64,000 nucleotides of DNA, taken from NCBI GenBank assembly GCA_948441955.1, contig CAOJQZ010000003.1, forward strand, positions 5,029 through 69,028. The letters run 5' to 3'. This document shows positions 1 to 7,639 of the stretch, piece after piece. Source of the stretch: an uncultured Lachnospiraceae bacterium. Lineage in GTDB: Bacteria > Bacillota > Clostridia > Lachnospirales > Lachnospiraceae. Below the pieces are notes generated by a model that saw only the letters and a program-made list of their open reading frames with translations, was not told the origin of the DNA and ran no database searches. The translations under genes and the position numbers were made by a program. The stretch's first letter is position 1. Each line of letters opens with the position of its first letter.

Positions 1-527
1 TGCATTATGAGATTACCGTGGAATCCGGGAAAAATGAGATTGTTGCCCAGTCCGTAAATTCCGCGGCTACAGGGGAGCATGTGGGAGTCCAGGTAGAGCC
101 GGACAATATCCATATTATGATCGCGGAGGATCATACGAATATATTTGCAGCGGAAATTAATAAAAACGGTGAGCTTGCATATAACGGAACGGTTCTCCCG
201 GTTCCTCTAACCAGTATTATAAAGGGGAGCAGGCAGGAAGAGGACGGCACGCTTCTTGATGCGTCTGGTTCAGAGCTTGATTTAAACAAAATAAGAATTA
301 AGATTTCCATTAAGCCTCAGGATATTGAGCTGACAGATGAGCAGGAAGAAGGGCTTGTACAAGGGTGTATCAGTAATCTGATCTATAAAGGTGACCATTA
401 TAGTTATGTTATTCATACGGATTTGGAGCAGGATTTTGTGGTGGATGATGAGTATCTTTGGAATATGGACGATCAGGTGGGACTTTTAATGCCGGTAGAA
501 AAGATGGTTTTTACTGTTAAGAAATAG
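1..527 (+). CDS. potA: Spermidine/putrescine ABC transporter ATP-binding protein, C-terminal part
   Basis: This is the 3' end of a gene that starts before the window; the frame is open from base 3 to the stop at 525-527. The visible ~175 residues contain no Walker motifs, so the nucleotide-binding domain lies upstream. They are beta-rich and resemble the TOBE/OB-fold regulatory domain that follows the ATPase domain in PotA/CysA-type importers (for example VGVQVEPDNIHIM, then a second half with DHYSYVIHTDL). Identity rests mainly on context: potB, potC and potD follow immediately, with a gap of 11 bases to potB. The protein would sit on the cytoplasmic face and power polyamine import. A GTG at 18 is an internal codon, not the real start. 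Confidence 0.88.
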   Translation, partial: HYEITVESGKNEIVAQSVNSAATGEHVGVQVEPDNIHIMIAEDHTNIFAAEINKNGELAYNGTVLPVPLTSIIKGSRQEEDGTLLDASGSELDLNKIRIKISIKPQDIELTDEQEEGLVQGCISNLIYKGDHYSYVIHTDLEQDFVVDDEYLWNMDDQVGLLMPVEKMVFTVKK

Positions 528-538
528 GAGGGATATGC

Positions 539-1333
539 ATGCATAAATATTTGCTGTCCAGGAAGAGTCTGGGAATTCCATATGTACTTTTTCTGCTGCT
601 TTTTGTTTTAGCTCCGCTTTTGGTTCTGCTTTACTATGCATTTACAAATGGACAGGGGGAATGGACTGCACTGAATCTGACGGGCTTTTTTTCAGACCCC
701 AATACATTAGGAACGCTTTGCTACAGCTTTGCTGTTGCGGCGGTTACGACTTTGGTCTGTCTGCTCCTTGCATATCCGGTGGCTTATATTCTTGCAACCA
801 GCAGACTTCGGGCGAAGTCTGTGATCGTCATGCTGTTTATTATGCCGATGTGGATTAATTTTTCTCTAAGAATTACAGCGTTAAAGGAGATTCTTACATG
901 GGCTGAGGGAAGCCTTGCCTATTATCCGTTTCTTAATACAGTGCTTGGCATGAGCTATGACTTCCTGCCATTTATGATACTGCCTATTTATACTACGATT
1001 TCAAAGCTTGACGGAGCGCTTCTGGAGGCGGCGAGAGATTTGGGAGCAGGGGAATTTCAGGCATTTTTAAAGGTGACGCTGCCGCTGTCGTTTCCGGGTA
1101 TATTAAGCGGAATATCTATGGTGTTTTTGCCGGCGATGACAAATTATGTTGTACTGGATATGCTGTATAACAGTACGTATATTATGGGCAGTCTGATTGG
1201 AAGTTATTTTGCGGCATATAATTGGAACGGAGGTTCTATGATTGCATTGATTCTTCTGGGAATTGTCTGTCTGTTTACATTTATGACAAGAGGTATGGAA
1301 GAGGAAAACATGAGAGGAGGGGCTTTGCTGTGA
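539..1333 (+). CDS. potB: Spermidine/putrescine ABC transporter permease PotB
   Basis: A 264-residue integral membrane protein with about six hydrophobic helices. The cytoplasmic EAA loop that docks on the ATPase is visible near residues 160-186 (LEAARDLGAGEFQAFLKVTL...FPG), which is diagnostic of ABC importer permeases. Together with PotC it would form the membrane channel for spermidine or putrescine. The ATG at 539 follows a GGAGG ribosome site at 528-532. An ATG at 535 is out of frame. The stop codon overlaps the potC start (TGATG), indicating translational coupling. Confidence 0.93.
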   Translation: MHKYLLSRKSLGIPYVLFLLLFVLAPLLVLLYYAFTNGQGEWTALNLTGFFSDPNTLGTLCYSFAVAAVTTLVCLLLAYPVAYILATSRLRAKSVIVMLFIMPMWINFSLRITALKEILTWAEGSLAYYPFLNTVLGMSYDFLPFMILPIYTTISKLDGALLEAARDLGAGEFQAFLKVTLPLSFPGILSGISMVFLPAMTNYVVLDMLYNSTYIMGSLIGSYFAAYNWNGGSMIALILLGIVCLFTFMTRGMEEENMRGGALL

Positions 1334-2133
1334 TGAAGAAAGTGTGGAAAAGTATAATCATTGTTTTTGTCCTGTGTTTTTTATATCTGCCGATCCTTGT
1401 TCTGGCTGTATACAGTTTTACGGACGCTGCGAATATTGGAGCGGTTCGGGGCTTTTCTGTGCATAATTATGTGACCCTTTTCACAACGCCGGAGTTAGTA
1501 AAGATGATTTTCGGAACCGTGCTGCTTGCACTTGCATCGGCGCTTCTGGCAACCCTTCTTGGGACACTTGGTTCTATTGGGGCTTTTTACTCAAAAAAGG
1601 GGATGGCATCCGTTATTCATACATTGAATCAGGTGCCGGTTGTGAATGCGGATGTTGTAACAGGATTTTCTATCTGTATTCTTCTGGTAGTTGTCTTTGG
1701 AATTAATAAAGACACCTTTATTCCGCTGGTAGCAGGGCATGTGACCTTATGTGCTCCCTTTGTGTTTCTTTCGGTAGCTCCAAAGCTTAATCAGATGGAT
1801 TCAAGCATTTATGAGGCAGCTCTGGATCTTGGGGCCACACCCTTTACAGCGCTTATAAAAATTGTGATTCCGCAGATATTTCCAGGGATTGTCTCTGGCT
1901 TTGCGCTGGCAGTTACCCTTTCTCTGGACGATTATTTCGTGGCTACCTATACAAAGCCGGCAACTTTTGATACGATCAGTACTTATGTGGTAAATGCAAC
2001 AAAGGGGGCCCAGACAACGATAAAAACTGCTCTGTGGGCATTATCTACAGTCATCTTTTTTCTGGTAGTTTTGTTTACTATATTTATGAATGTACGGGCC
2101 GTAAAGCAGGTTCAGGAAAGGAATGGCATATGA
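1333..2133 (+). CDS. potC: Spermidine/putrescine ABC transporter permease PotC
   Basis: A 266-residue permease, the second half of the polyamine channel. It starts with a hydrophobic helix after MKKVWKS and carries an EAA loop near residues 159-186 (YEAALDLGATPFTALIKIVI...FPG). I chose the ATG at 1333 because it overlaps the potB stop and follows AGAGGAGGGG; a longer frame upstream is just read-through inside potB. The 3' end overlaps potD by ATGA (2130-2133), so potABCD is one tightly coupled operon. Confidence 0.93.
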   Translation: MKKVWKSIIIVFVLCFLYLPILVLAVYSFTDAANIGAVRGFSVHNYVTLFTTPELVKMIFGTVLLALASALLATLLGTLGSIGAFYSKKGMASVIHTLNQVPVVNADVVTGFSICILLVVVFGINKDTFIPLVAGHVTLCAPFVFLSVAPKLNQMDSSIYEAALDLGATPFTALIKIVIPQIFPGIVSGFALAVTLSLDDYFVATYTKPATFDTISTYVVNATKGAQTTIKTALWALSTVIFFLVVLFTIFMNVRAVKQVQERNGI

Positions 2134-3650
2134 CGATAAAAAGGAAAAGGACAGTCATCTTTTGTTTTATAAGCTGTGCGGCGCTGTTCCTGTCTGTAGT
2201 TTGTCCAGTGACAGCCGGCGCTGCAGAAGAAAAAGAGGTAACCTTACGGATATGCAACTGGGAAGAATATATTGATCTTGGAGACTGGTCTGAGGAGGAT
2301 ACGATAGATTTAGAGAGCGGGGATATTATTGGAGAAAATTCTATGGTGGAGGACTTTACGGACTGGTATTACGAGAACTATGGAGTCAGAGTAAAGGTAG
2401 AATATTCTACCTTTGGCACCAATGAAGACCTTTATAACATGCTCTCTCTGGGAGATACTTATGATTTGGTGTGCCCCTCAGAATATATGATTATGAAATT
2501 AATGACAGAAAATCAGCTTGTACCGTTGTCGAAACATTTTTTTGATACTTCTGACAGGAATAATTATTATATAAATGGTGTGTCGCCCTATATTCGTTCG
2601 ATTTTTGAAAATAACAAAATAGAAGGAAAACCCTGGAGTGATTACGCGGCAGGATATATGTGGGGAATTACAGGAATTGTGTATAATCCTGAGATTGTAA
2701 AGGAGGAGGATGCTTCAAGCTGGAAGATATTAAATAATCCTGCATACTACAGACAGATTACGATTAAAGATAATGTAAGGGATTCCTATTTTGCGGCAGT
2801 AGGCGCTATCAAGTCAGAACTTCTGACTTCCGAAGAATTTTTACAGGATCCGGATTACCTTGAAAACTTGGAAAGAGAGATGAATGATACTTCCGAAGGT
2901 ACGCTGGCTATGGTCCAGGAATATCTTCAGGATGTCAAAAATAATGCCTATTCCTTTGAAACAGATTCCGGAAAAGCAGATATGGTTACAGGAAAGGTGG
3001 CGGCAAACTATCAGTGGTCCGGAGATGCGGTGTATACGATGGATGAAGCAGATGAGGAGGATTTCCCTTTGGCATTTGCCGTGCCGGAGGAATCTACAAA
3101 CATTTATTTTGACGGCTGGGTAATGCTCAGAGATGGAATTGAAGAAGACGCTGCAAAGCAGCATGCAGCGGAGGCATTTATTAATTTTAATTCCAGAGCA
3201 GATAATGTAATTCGTAATATGAATTATATCGGATATACATCTGTGATTTCCGGCGGCAATGACAAACGTGTTTTTGAATATGCAGACTGGTGCTATGGTG
3301 CGCAAGAAGACGAGAAGAATGTATCGGAATATGATCTGGGATATTTTTTTGCCGGAGAGGAAGGCAGCGAATATATCATTACTGCGCCTTCCGATCAGGT
3401 ATATCGGCAGCTGTTTTCCCAGTACCCTTCTCAGGAGGCGATGTCAAGGGCATCCCTGATGGTATGCTTTGACGATGAACAGACACAGGCGATTAATCAG
3501 ATGTGGATTAATGTAAGATGCTGTAATATTCATGATATACCGGCATGGAGCTGGGCGGCTGCCGGAATTGTAGCCGGAGTTTTAATTACGGCAGGAGGGA
3601 AGAAGGCAATTGGAAAAAGAGGATATTTTTCTTGGGAAAGCAAAGTTTGA
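2130..3650 (+). CDS. potD: Polyamine ABC transporter substrate-binding protein PotD, with C-terminal membrane segment
   Basis: A 506-residue extracellular solute-binding protein. It has an N-terminal signal peptide (basic MTIKRKR, hydrophobic core, AGA-AEE cleavage region) and the PotD-type opening RICNWEEYID, followed by the periplasmic-binding fold. The hydrophobic core ends in SVVC, which is a poor lipobox, so lipid anchoring is doubtful. Near the C-terminus (about residues 470-490) there is a second hydrophobic stretch, AWSWAAAGIVAGVLITAG, followed by a basic tail; I infer a C-terminal membrane anchor. Length exceeds the ~350 residues usual for PotD. Start ATG 2130 overlaps the potC stop. 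The last 41 bases overlap the next gene. Confidence 0.9.
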   Translation: MTIKRKRTVIFCFISCAALFLSVVCPVTAGAAEEKEVTLRICNWEEYIDLGDWSEEDTIDLESGDIIGENSMVEDFTDWYYENYGVRVKVEYSTFGTNEDLYNMLSLGDTYDLVCPSEYMIMKLMTENQLVPLSKHFFDTSDRNNYYINGVSPYIRSIFENNKIEGKPWSDYAAGYMWGITGIVYNPEIVKEEDASSWKILNNPAYYRQITIKDNVRDSYFAAVGAIKSELLTSEEFLQDPDYLENLEREMNDTSEGTLAMVQEYLQDVKNNAYSFETDSGKADMVTGKVAANYQWSGDAVYTMDEADEEDFPLAFAVPEESTNIYFDGWVMLRDGIEEDAAKQHAAEAFINFNSRADNVIRNMNYIGYTSVISGGNDKRVFEYADWCYGAQEDEKNVSEYDLGYFFAGEEGSEYIITAPSDQVYRQLFSQYPSQEAMSRASLMVCFDDEQTQAINQMWINVRCCNIHDIPAWSWAAAGIVAGVLITAGGKKAIGKRGYFSWESKV

Positions 3651-4122
3651 GGACTGGAAGGCAATGTACAGAAATGTCTGGTCAAGGCCTGAGGCCGCCC
3701 GGTTTATGATGTGGCAGGTGACAGAAAGCGAGGAGGAAGCAATGGAACGGATGAAAAGAACGATTCTGTTTCAGGAATCCCATGACACGTACCTTGTCTA
3801 TGAAAAAAAGAGCGGTCAGGCAATTGGATTTGCAGGCGTAGGAAAAATTGGCCCAGGGCTCTATGGAGAAATGGGGATTGCTCTTGGTCCGGAATTTGTG
3901 GGAAAGGGGTATGGCAAGCAGATTTTGTATCTGCTTATTGAATATTGCCGGAATTTTCTTCACGGGAAAGAATTTTTCTATCATACGCAGGCAGATAACG
4001 AAGCTTCAAAGGCTTTAGCTCTATCCTGCGGGCTTACTTACCGCTATTCCGAGTATAAGAGGGATCTGAAAAATGGAGGGGAATACGAACAGGAGATTTA
4101 TAGCATCAAGCTGGAGCCGTAA
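3610..4122 (+). CDS. GNAT-family N-acetyltransferase
   Basis: A 170-residue protein of the RimJ/RimL-like GNAT type (Acetyltransf_3). The acetyl-CoA pyrophosphate-binding loop is visible at about residues 94-106 (LGPEFVGKGYGKQI), followed by a helix and the C-terminal strand YSEYKRDL. The substrate is unknown. The start is a TTG at 3610 preceded by AGGAGGG at 3593-3599, so it overlaps the 3' end of potD by 41 bases and is probably translated from the pot mRNA. Its presence behind a polyamine importer could suggest polyamine acetylation, but no feature of the sequence proves that. Confidence 0.8.
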   Translation: MEKEDIFLGKAKFEDWKAMYRNVWSRPEAARFMMWQVTESEEEAMERMKRTILFQESHDTYLVYEKKSGQAIGFAGVGKIGPGLYGEMGIALGPEFVGKGYGKQILYLLIEYCRNFLHGKEFFYHTQADNEASKALALSCGLTYRYSEYKRDLKNGGEYEQEIYSIKLEP

Positions 4123-4140
4123 AGAACGGCGGTATAAGGG

Positions 4141-4169
4141 TTGCATTATTCCCTTAAAAGGTATAGAAT
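4141..4169 (+). promoter_or_regulatory. Sigma-A-type promoter for the mogA-like gene and rnhA
   Basis: TTGCAT (4141-4146) and TAGAAT (4164-4169) separated by 17 bases, 40 bases upstream of the next start codon. The -35 lies in a small AAGGG/CCCTT inverted repeat that may also weakly terminate the pot transcript. Confidence 0.6.
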
Positions 4170-4208
4170 TCTACTAGATACAGAAGACGAGATTGATGGA
4201 GGTACAAG

Positions 4209-4679
4209 ATGAAGGTTGCAATTATCACGGCAAGCACTGCAGTTTATAAAGAGAGAGAAGAGAACCAGAGCGGTGAAGTAATCCGCCGGATGGCAGAGGA
4301 TGCCGGCATGGAGGTTGTATTTATGAAGGCGCTTCCGAACGACAGGAAAGTATTATCTACTGTATTTCAGAGAATGGCAGACAATCATCTGGCGGATTTG
4401 ATTCTTACAACAGGCGGCGCCGGCTGTGCACCGGAGGATTGTACACCGGAGGCAACGCTGGATGTTGTTGACAGGCAGATAGTTGGTATTCCGGAGGGAA
4501 TGCGCGCCCATATGCTTTCTATGACAAAACGTACTATGCTGAACAGAAGCGCGGCAGGTATCAGAGGCGATGTTTTGATTGTAAATCTTCCTGGAAAAGC
4601 CGGTGCGGTAAAGGAATGCCTTAGCTATATTCTGCCGGAAGTTATGCATGCGGTAGAAGTGATTAAAGGAGAAGCGTAA
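4209..4679 (+). CDS. MogA/MoaB-family molybdopterin-binding protein
   Basis: A 156-residue single-domain MoCF-fold protein. The nucleotide/molybdopterin signature is visible: [18 protein letters not shown] at about residues 65-82, then a conserved [24 protein letters not shown] region and [13 protein letters not shown]. Known members adenylylate molybdopterin (MogA) or serve an equivalent role (MoaB). No other molybdenum cofactor gene is in the window, so it is an orphan here. The ATG at 4209 follows GGAGGT. It is two bases upstream of rnhA and shares its promoter at 4141-4169. Confidence 0.82.
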   Translation: MKVAIITASTAVYKEREENQSGEVIRRMAEDAGMEVVFMKALPNDRKVLSTVFQRMADNHLADLILTTGGAGCAPEDCTPEATLDVVDRQIVGIPEGMRAHMLSMTKRTMLNRSAAGIRGDVLIVNLPGKAGAVKECLSYILPEVMHAVEVIKGEA

Positions 4680-4681
4680 AT

Positions 4682-5158
4682 ATGCAGGTGAGTATCTACA
4701 CAGACGGGGCGGCCAGGGGAAATCCGGATGGGCCTGGAGGGTACGGCACAGTTTTAGAATATGTAGACGGTAAGGGAGAACTTCATGTAAAGGAATTGTC
4801 TCAGGGGTACAAAAAAACAACAAATAACCGTATGGAGCTGATGGCGGTTATCGCAGGACTGGAGGCGTTAAATCGTCCGTGTGATGTGAAGCTGTATTCA
4901 GATTCCAAGTATGTGGTTGACGCGTTTAACCAGAAGTGGATTGACGGATGGATTAAAAAAGGCTGGAAACGCAGCGGGAATGAGCCTGTGAAAAATATAG
5001 ATTTGTGGCAGAGGCTTTTAAAGGCAAAAGCAGCGCATAATGTAACATTTCACTGGGTAAAAGGCCACGATGGACATCCACAGAATGAAAGGTGCGATGA
5101 GCTGGCAACAGCAGCAGCGGATGGAGAAGAGCTTGCGGACGACGTGTTGGGGACGTAG
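4682..5158 (+). CDS. rnhA: Ribonuclease HI
   Basis: A 158-residue RNase HI, which cuts the RNA strand of RNA-DNA hybrids. The DEDD catalytic set is present: D8 ([10 protein letters not shown]), E52 (NNRMEL), D74 (LYSDSKYVV) and D139 (RCDELA), with H129 in VKGHDGH corresponding to the mobile catalytic histidine. It begins two bases after the preceding stop. Its last three codons and the stop (TTG GGG ACG TAG) are supplied by the start of the REP-like repeat at 5147, so the natural C-terminus seems to have been replaced by the insertion without loss of active-site residues. Confidence 0.94.
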   Translation: MQVSIYTDGAARGNPDGPGGYGTVLEYVDGKGELHVKELSQGYKKTTNNRMELMAVIAGLEALNRPCDVKLYSDSKYVVDAFNQKWIDGWIKKGWKRSGNEPVKNIDLWQRLLKAKAAHNVTFHWVKGHDGHPQNERCDELATAAADGEELADDVLGT

Positions 5159-5205
5159 TATTTTTAAAAATACTACGTCCCAGATTGAAAATACCCTGTC
5201 CCCAA
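5147..5205. repeat. REP/RAYT-like palindromic repeat, left copy
   Basis: A 59-base element bounded by TTGGGGAC and its complement GTCCCCAA. Inside is a perfect 30-base palindrome at 5151-5180 (GGACGTAGTATTTTT plus its exact complement), then a linker and TACCCTGTCCCC. GGGGAC-ended short palindromes of this kind are typical of REP elements mobilised by IS200-like REP-associated tyrosine transposases (RAYT). It supplies the rnhA stop codon. No transposase is in the window. Confidence 0.85.
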
Positions 5206-5210
5206 TGTAC

Positions 5211-5559
5211 AAGTAAAACAAGTAATCGCAGATGCAGGAGCTGAAAAGCAGCAGATGAGGAAAGTCCGGGCTTCACAGGGCAGAGTGCCGGATAACGTCC
5301 GGTGGAGGTGACTCCAAGGCCAGTGCAACAGAAATGTACCGCTTATGCCGCATGGCATAAGTAAGGGTGGAAGGGCAGTGTAAGAGACTACCGCCTTGTC
5401 GGTAACGACAGGGGCACATGTAAACCCCACTCGAAGCAAGACCGGATAGAGGCTGTGTGGCGGCCCGTCACGTCTCAGGTAGGTCGCTAAAGTCCGCTGG
5501 CAACAACGGATATAGATAGATGATTACTCAACGACATAACCCGGCTTATCGTTTTGCTT
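5211..5559 (+). ncRNA. rnpB: RNase P RNA (bacterial type A-like)
   Basis: The catalytic RNA of RNase P, which matures tRNA 5' ends. Diagnostic conserved blocks are present in order: GAGGAAAGTCCGGGCT near 5257-5272 (CR-I), ACAGAAATGTACCGC near 5329, GGTGGAAGGGCAGTG near 5365, AACCCCACTCGAAGCAAGACC region near 5424, and AGATAGATGATTACTC plus ACGACATAACCCGGCTTA near 5514-5548 (P4/CR-V). The ends pair as P1: AAGTAAAAC (5211-5219) with GTTTTGCTT (5551-5559). Exact 5' and 3' ends are inferred from this pairing. Complementarity does not stop at P1 but runs on through the flanking repeats. No protein is encoded here; open frames across it are incidental. Confidence 0.95.
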
Positions 5560-5564
5560 GTACA

Positions 5565-5648
5565 TTGGGGACAGGGTATTTTTAATCTGGGACACCGTAA
5601 AATCAATCTGGGACGTAGTATTTTTAAAAATACTACGTCCCAGATTGG
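5565..5648. repeat. REP/RAYT-like palindromic repeat, right copy
   Basis: Begins with TTGGGGACAGGGTATTTTTA, the inverted counterpart of the right half of the left copy, and contains the same 30-base palindrome at 5611-5640, here extended to a perfect 42-base palindrome (5604-5645, AATCTGGGACGTAG... and complement). A direct repeat AATCTGGGAC occurs at 5583-5592 and 5604-5613. It ends 15 bases short of the pyrI stop codon. Bases 5181-5219 and 5551-5589 are inverted copies of each other with two differences, one in each of the repeat and P1 portions. Confidence 0.85.
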
Positions 5649-5662
5649 CAGATTGGCATTAG

Positions 5663-6115
5663 TTAGCGGCGTCTTAGACGTCCATCATATTTTTGTTCGC
5701 AATATTTACAGCGGTATATTTCATGTTCCGGATCTGTCAATACAAAGATGTGGTCCAGTTCCTGCTCAATGGAAGTGATGCACCGCGGGTTTTTGCATTT
5801 GATTACGTTTTTTATCTCATGAGGAAGGTGAAGGTCCCTTTTTTCCACAACTACCTCATCCTTTACAATATTTATTGTAATATTGTGGTCTATAAAGCCT
5901 AAAATATCGAGATCCATAAAATCTATCGGACATTCGATTTTCATAATATCCTTTTTCCCCATTTTACTGCTTTTGGCGTTTTTGATGATTGCGACGCAGC
6001 AGTCAAGCGTATCAAGATGCAGATATTTATAAATATCCATACTCCGTCCGGCCTGAATATGGTCGAGCACGAAGCCCTCGGAGATACGGCCGACATTTAA
6101 TGTATTTTCTACCAT
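5663..6115 (-). CDS. pyrI: Aspartate carbamoyltransferase regulatory chain
   Basis: A 150-residue PyrI protein (E. coli: 153). The N-terminal half is the allosteric nucleotide-binding domain, with the HLDTLDCCVAI and MGKKDIMKIE segments. The C-terminal half carries the structural zinc site: C107, C112 (CKNPRC) and C136, C139 (CKYC), aligned with C109/C114/C138/C141 of E. coli. It would associate with PyrB to form the allosteric holoenzyme of pyrimidine synthesis. It follows pyrB by 21 bases, which contain its ribosome site (AGGAGG-like, in AGGAGGAATTAATC). Its 3' end abuts a repeat. Confidence 0.96.
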   Translation of the reverse strand: MVENTLNVGRISEGFVLDHIQAGRSMDIYKYLHLDTLDCCVAIIKNAKSSKMGKKDIMKIECPIDFMDLDILGFIDHNITINIVKDEVVVEKRDLHLPHEIKNVIKCKNPRCITSIEQELDHIFVLTDPEHEIYRCKYCEQKYDGRLRRR

Positions 6116-6136
6116 GATTAATTCCTCCTGTATCGT

Positions 6137-7054
6137 TTATACTTCTATATTTAATAAGGTTATGATCAGGGCCATGCGGATATATACGCCGTACTGCGCC
6201 TGTTTAAAATATGCGGCACGGGGGTCGCTGTCAACTTCCACAGCTATTTCGTTCACCCTTGGAAGCGGATGAAGAACATACATATCCTTGGATGCCAGCT
6301 CCATTTTTTTCGAGTCCAGGATGTAGAAATCCTTCATGCGGATGTAATCCTCCTCATTGAAGAAACGTTCTTTCTGTACGCGGGTCATGTAAAGGATGTC
6401 CAGTGACGGAAGAGCATCCTCAAGGCGCACAACCTCTTCGTACTCTATATTTTTCCGATCCAGTACGTCAGTACGTATGTAGCTTGGAATTTTAAGTTCT
6501 TCTGGTGAAATTAATATGAAGCGGATATTAGGATAACGAACCAGTGCGTGAATGAGAGAATGAACGGTACGCCCAAATTTCAGGTCGCCGCAAAGACCAA
6601 TAGTCATATTGTCAAGTCTTCCCTTTAAGGAGTGTATAGTTAAAAGATCCGTAAGCGTCTGTGTGGGATGCTGGTGTCCTCCGTCTCCGGCATTGATTAC
6701 AGGAATCGTGGCATGTGTACTTGCAACAAGCGCGGCGCCTTCTTTTGGATGACGCATAGCGCAGATATCAGCATAGCAGGAAATCGTCCGTATCGTATCG
6801 GCTACGCTTTCACCCTTTGCGGCAGAACTGGAATCAGCTGAAGAAAATCCAAGAACACTCCCCCCCAGGTTCAGCATTGCTGCTTCATGGCTCAGCCTTG
6901 TTCTGGTGCTCGGCTCATAAAATAAGGTGGCAAGCTTTTTTCCATCGCATACGTGGGCATACTTTTGTGGATTAGCTTCAATGTCGCCTGCCATGTCCAT
7001 AAGTTTTTCTAATTCTTCCACGGAAAAATCCAGTGGACTCATTAAGTGTCTCAT
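6137..7054 (-). CDS. pyrB: Aspartate carbamoyltransferase catalytic chain
   Basis: A 305-residue PyrB, which condenses carbamoyl phosphate with aspartate at the first committed step of pyrimidine synthesis. Carbamoyl-phosphate-binding motif STRTR at residues 49-53 ([14 protein letters not shown]), the K80 loop (SAAKGES) and HPTQ at 129-132 are all intact. I start at the ATG at 7054 ([10 protein letters not shown]), preceded by AAGGAGG on the minus strand; a frame extending to 7141 has no ribosome site and would cross the promoter. Pairs with pyrI downstream. Confidence 0.96.
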   Translation of the reverse strand: MRHLMSPLDFSVEELEKLMDMAGDIEANPQKYAHVCDGKKLATLFYEPSTRTRLSHEAAMLNLGGSVLGFSSADSSSAAKGESVADTIRTISCYADICAMRHPKEGAALVASTHATIPVINAGDGGHQHPTQTLTDLLTIHSLKGRLDNMTIGLCGDLKFGRTVHSLIHALVRYPNIRFILISPEELKIPSYIRTDVLDRKNIEYEEVVRLEDALPSLDILYMTRVQKERFFNEEDYIRMKDFYILDSKKMELASKDMYVLHPLPRVNEIAVEVDSDPRAAYFKQAQYGVYIRMALIITLLNIEV

Positions 7055-7099
7055 AAAACCCTCCTTAAATGACAATATCTTGTTAAAAAGTCTCTGTAC

Positions 7100-7128
7100 A
7101 TAATATAACATACAGAAGTGATTTTCAA
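7100..7128 (-). promoter_or_regulatory. Promoter of pyrBI
   Basis: On the minus strand TTGAAA (7123-7128) and TATTAT (7100-7105) with a 17-base spacer. The leader to the pyrB ATG would be only about 40 bases, too short for a PyrR-type attenuator, and no terminator hairpin is seen in it. Confidence 0.7.
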
Positions 7129-7137
7129 CAACGATTT

Positions 7138-7521
7138 TCAATGTCTGCAGAGAATCTTTTCGAAAAGAAGTCCGGCACCGAACCAGTAGGGTGCATAATC
7201 AAGCCGGATCAGGCCGTTTATATTAAGAGGCGCTTTGCTGTAGTCCCAGGGACAGGCTTTATATTTTCTAAGGAAAAGGCCGGTTACATACTCGCCTGCA
7301 AAAATGCAGCATGTATAGATTCCTCCTCTCAGCATAAGGCTTTTTCCTTTTAAAAGTCTGCATATGGGCTGCAGAAGACTTGCCATGCCATAGATAGGAA
7401 ACATCCAGATGGATGTGTTTCCCATAAGCTTTGGATTATGTTCTTTCAGGGAATGAAGTCCGGTAAAAAGTATTTCCATACACCAGCCGGTTGTTCCGCA
7501 TGCTAAAAAATTGTTTCTCAT
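7138..7521 (-). CDS. Small membrane protein of the putative ABC-transporter type IV / CmpB-like family (PF06541-like)
   Basis: A protein of about 127 residues with several hydrophobic helices. The pattern [11 protein letters not shown]...[13 protein letters not shown]...[18 protein letters not shown]...[20 protein letters not shown] resembles the PF06541 family of Firmicute membrane proteins whose function is not known, despite the frequent 'ABC permease' label. The start is uncertain: I chose ATG 7521 because the first helix begins there; an upstream TTG at 7569 is possible, and neither has a good ribosome site. It is transcribed divergently from pheA. Confidence 0.65.
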   Translation of the reverse strand: MRNNFLACGTTGWCMEILFTGLHSLKEHNPKLMGNTSIWMFPIYGMASLLQPICRLLKGKSLMLRGGIYTCCIFAGEYVTGLFLRKYKACPWDYSKAPLNINGLIRLDYAPYWFGAGLLFEKILCRH

Positions 7522-7577
7522 ATCATTGAAGTATGCGGGAAAAGGCTGTATTTTATACAGGAAATACAAGATATCTA

Positions 7578-7607
7578 TTGAACTGTAAATGTATGATAAG
7601 GTATAAT
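7578..7607 (+). promoter_or_regulatory. Promoter of pheA
   Basis: TTGAAC (7578-7583), 18-base spacer, TATAAT (7602-7607), 32 bases before the pheA ATG. No T-box or leader-peptide attenuator fits in the short leader. Confidence 0.7.
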
Positions 7608-7639
7608 ACGAGTTAGTTTGAAAAAGGAGCAGGAAAAAG

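Noticed and set aside
5173..5439. Open frames of 60-107 codons across rnpB
   Set aside because: The region is fully explained by conserved RNase P RNA blocks and the flanking repeats.
7141..7353. A 70-codon plus-strand open frame inside the small membrane protein gene
   Set aside because: It is antisense to a frame with clear membrane-protein character and starts at that gene's stop codon.
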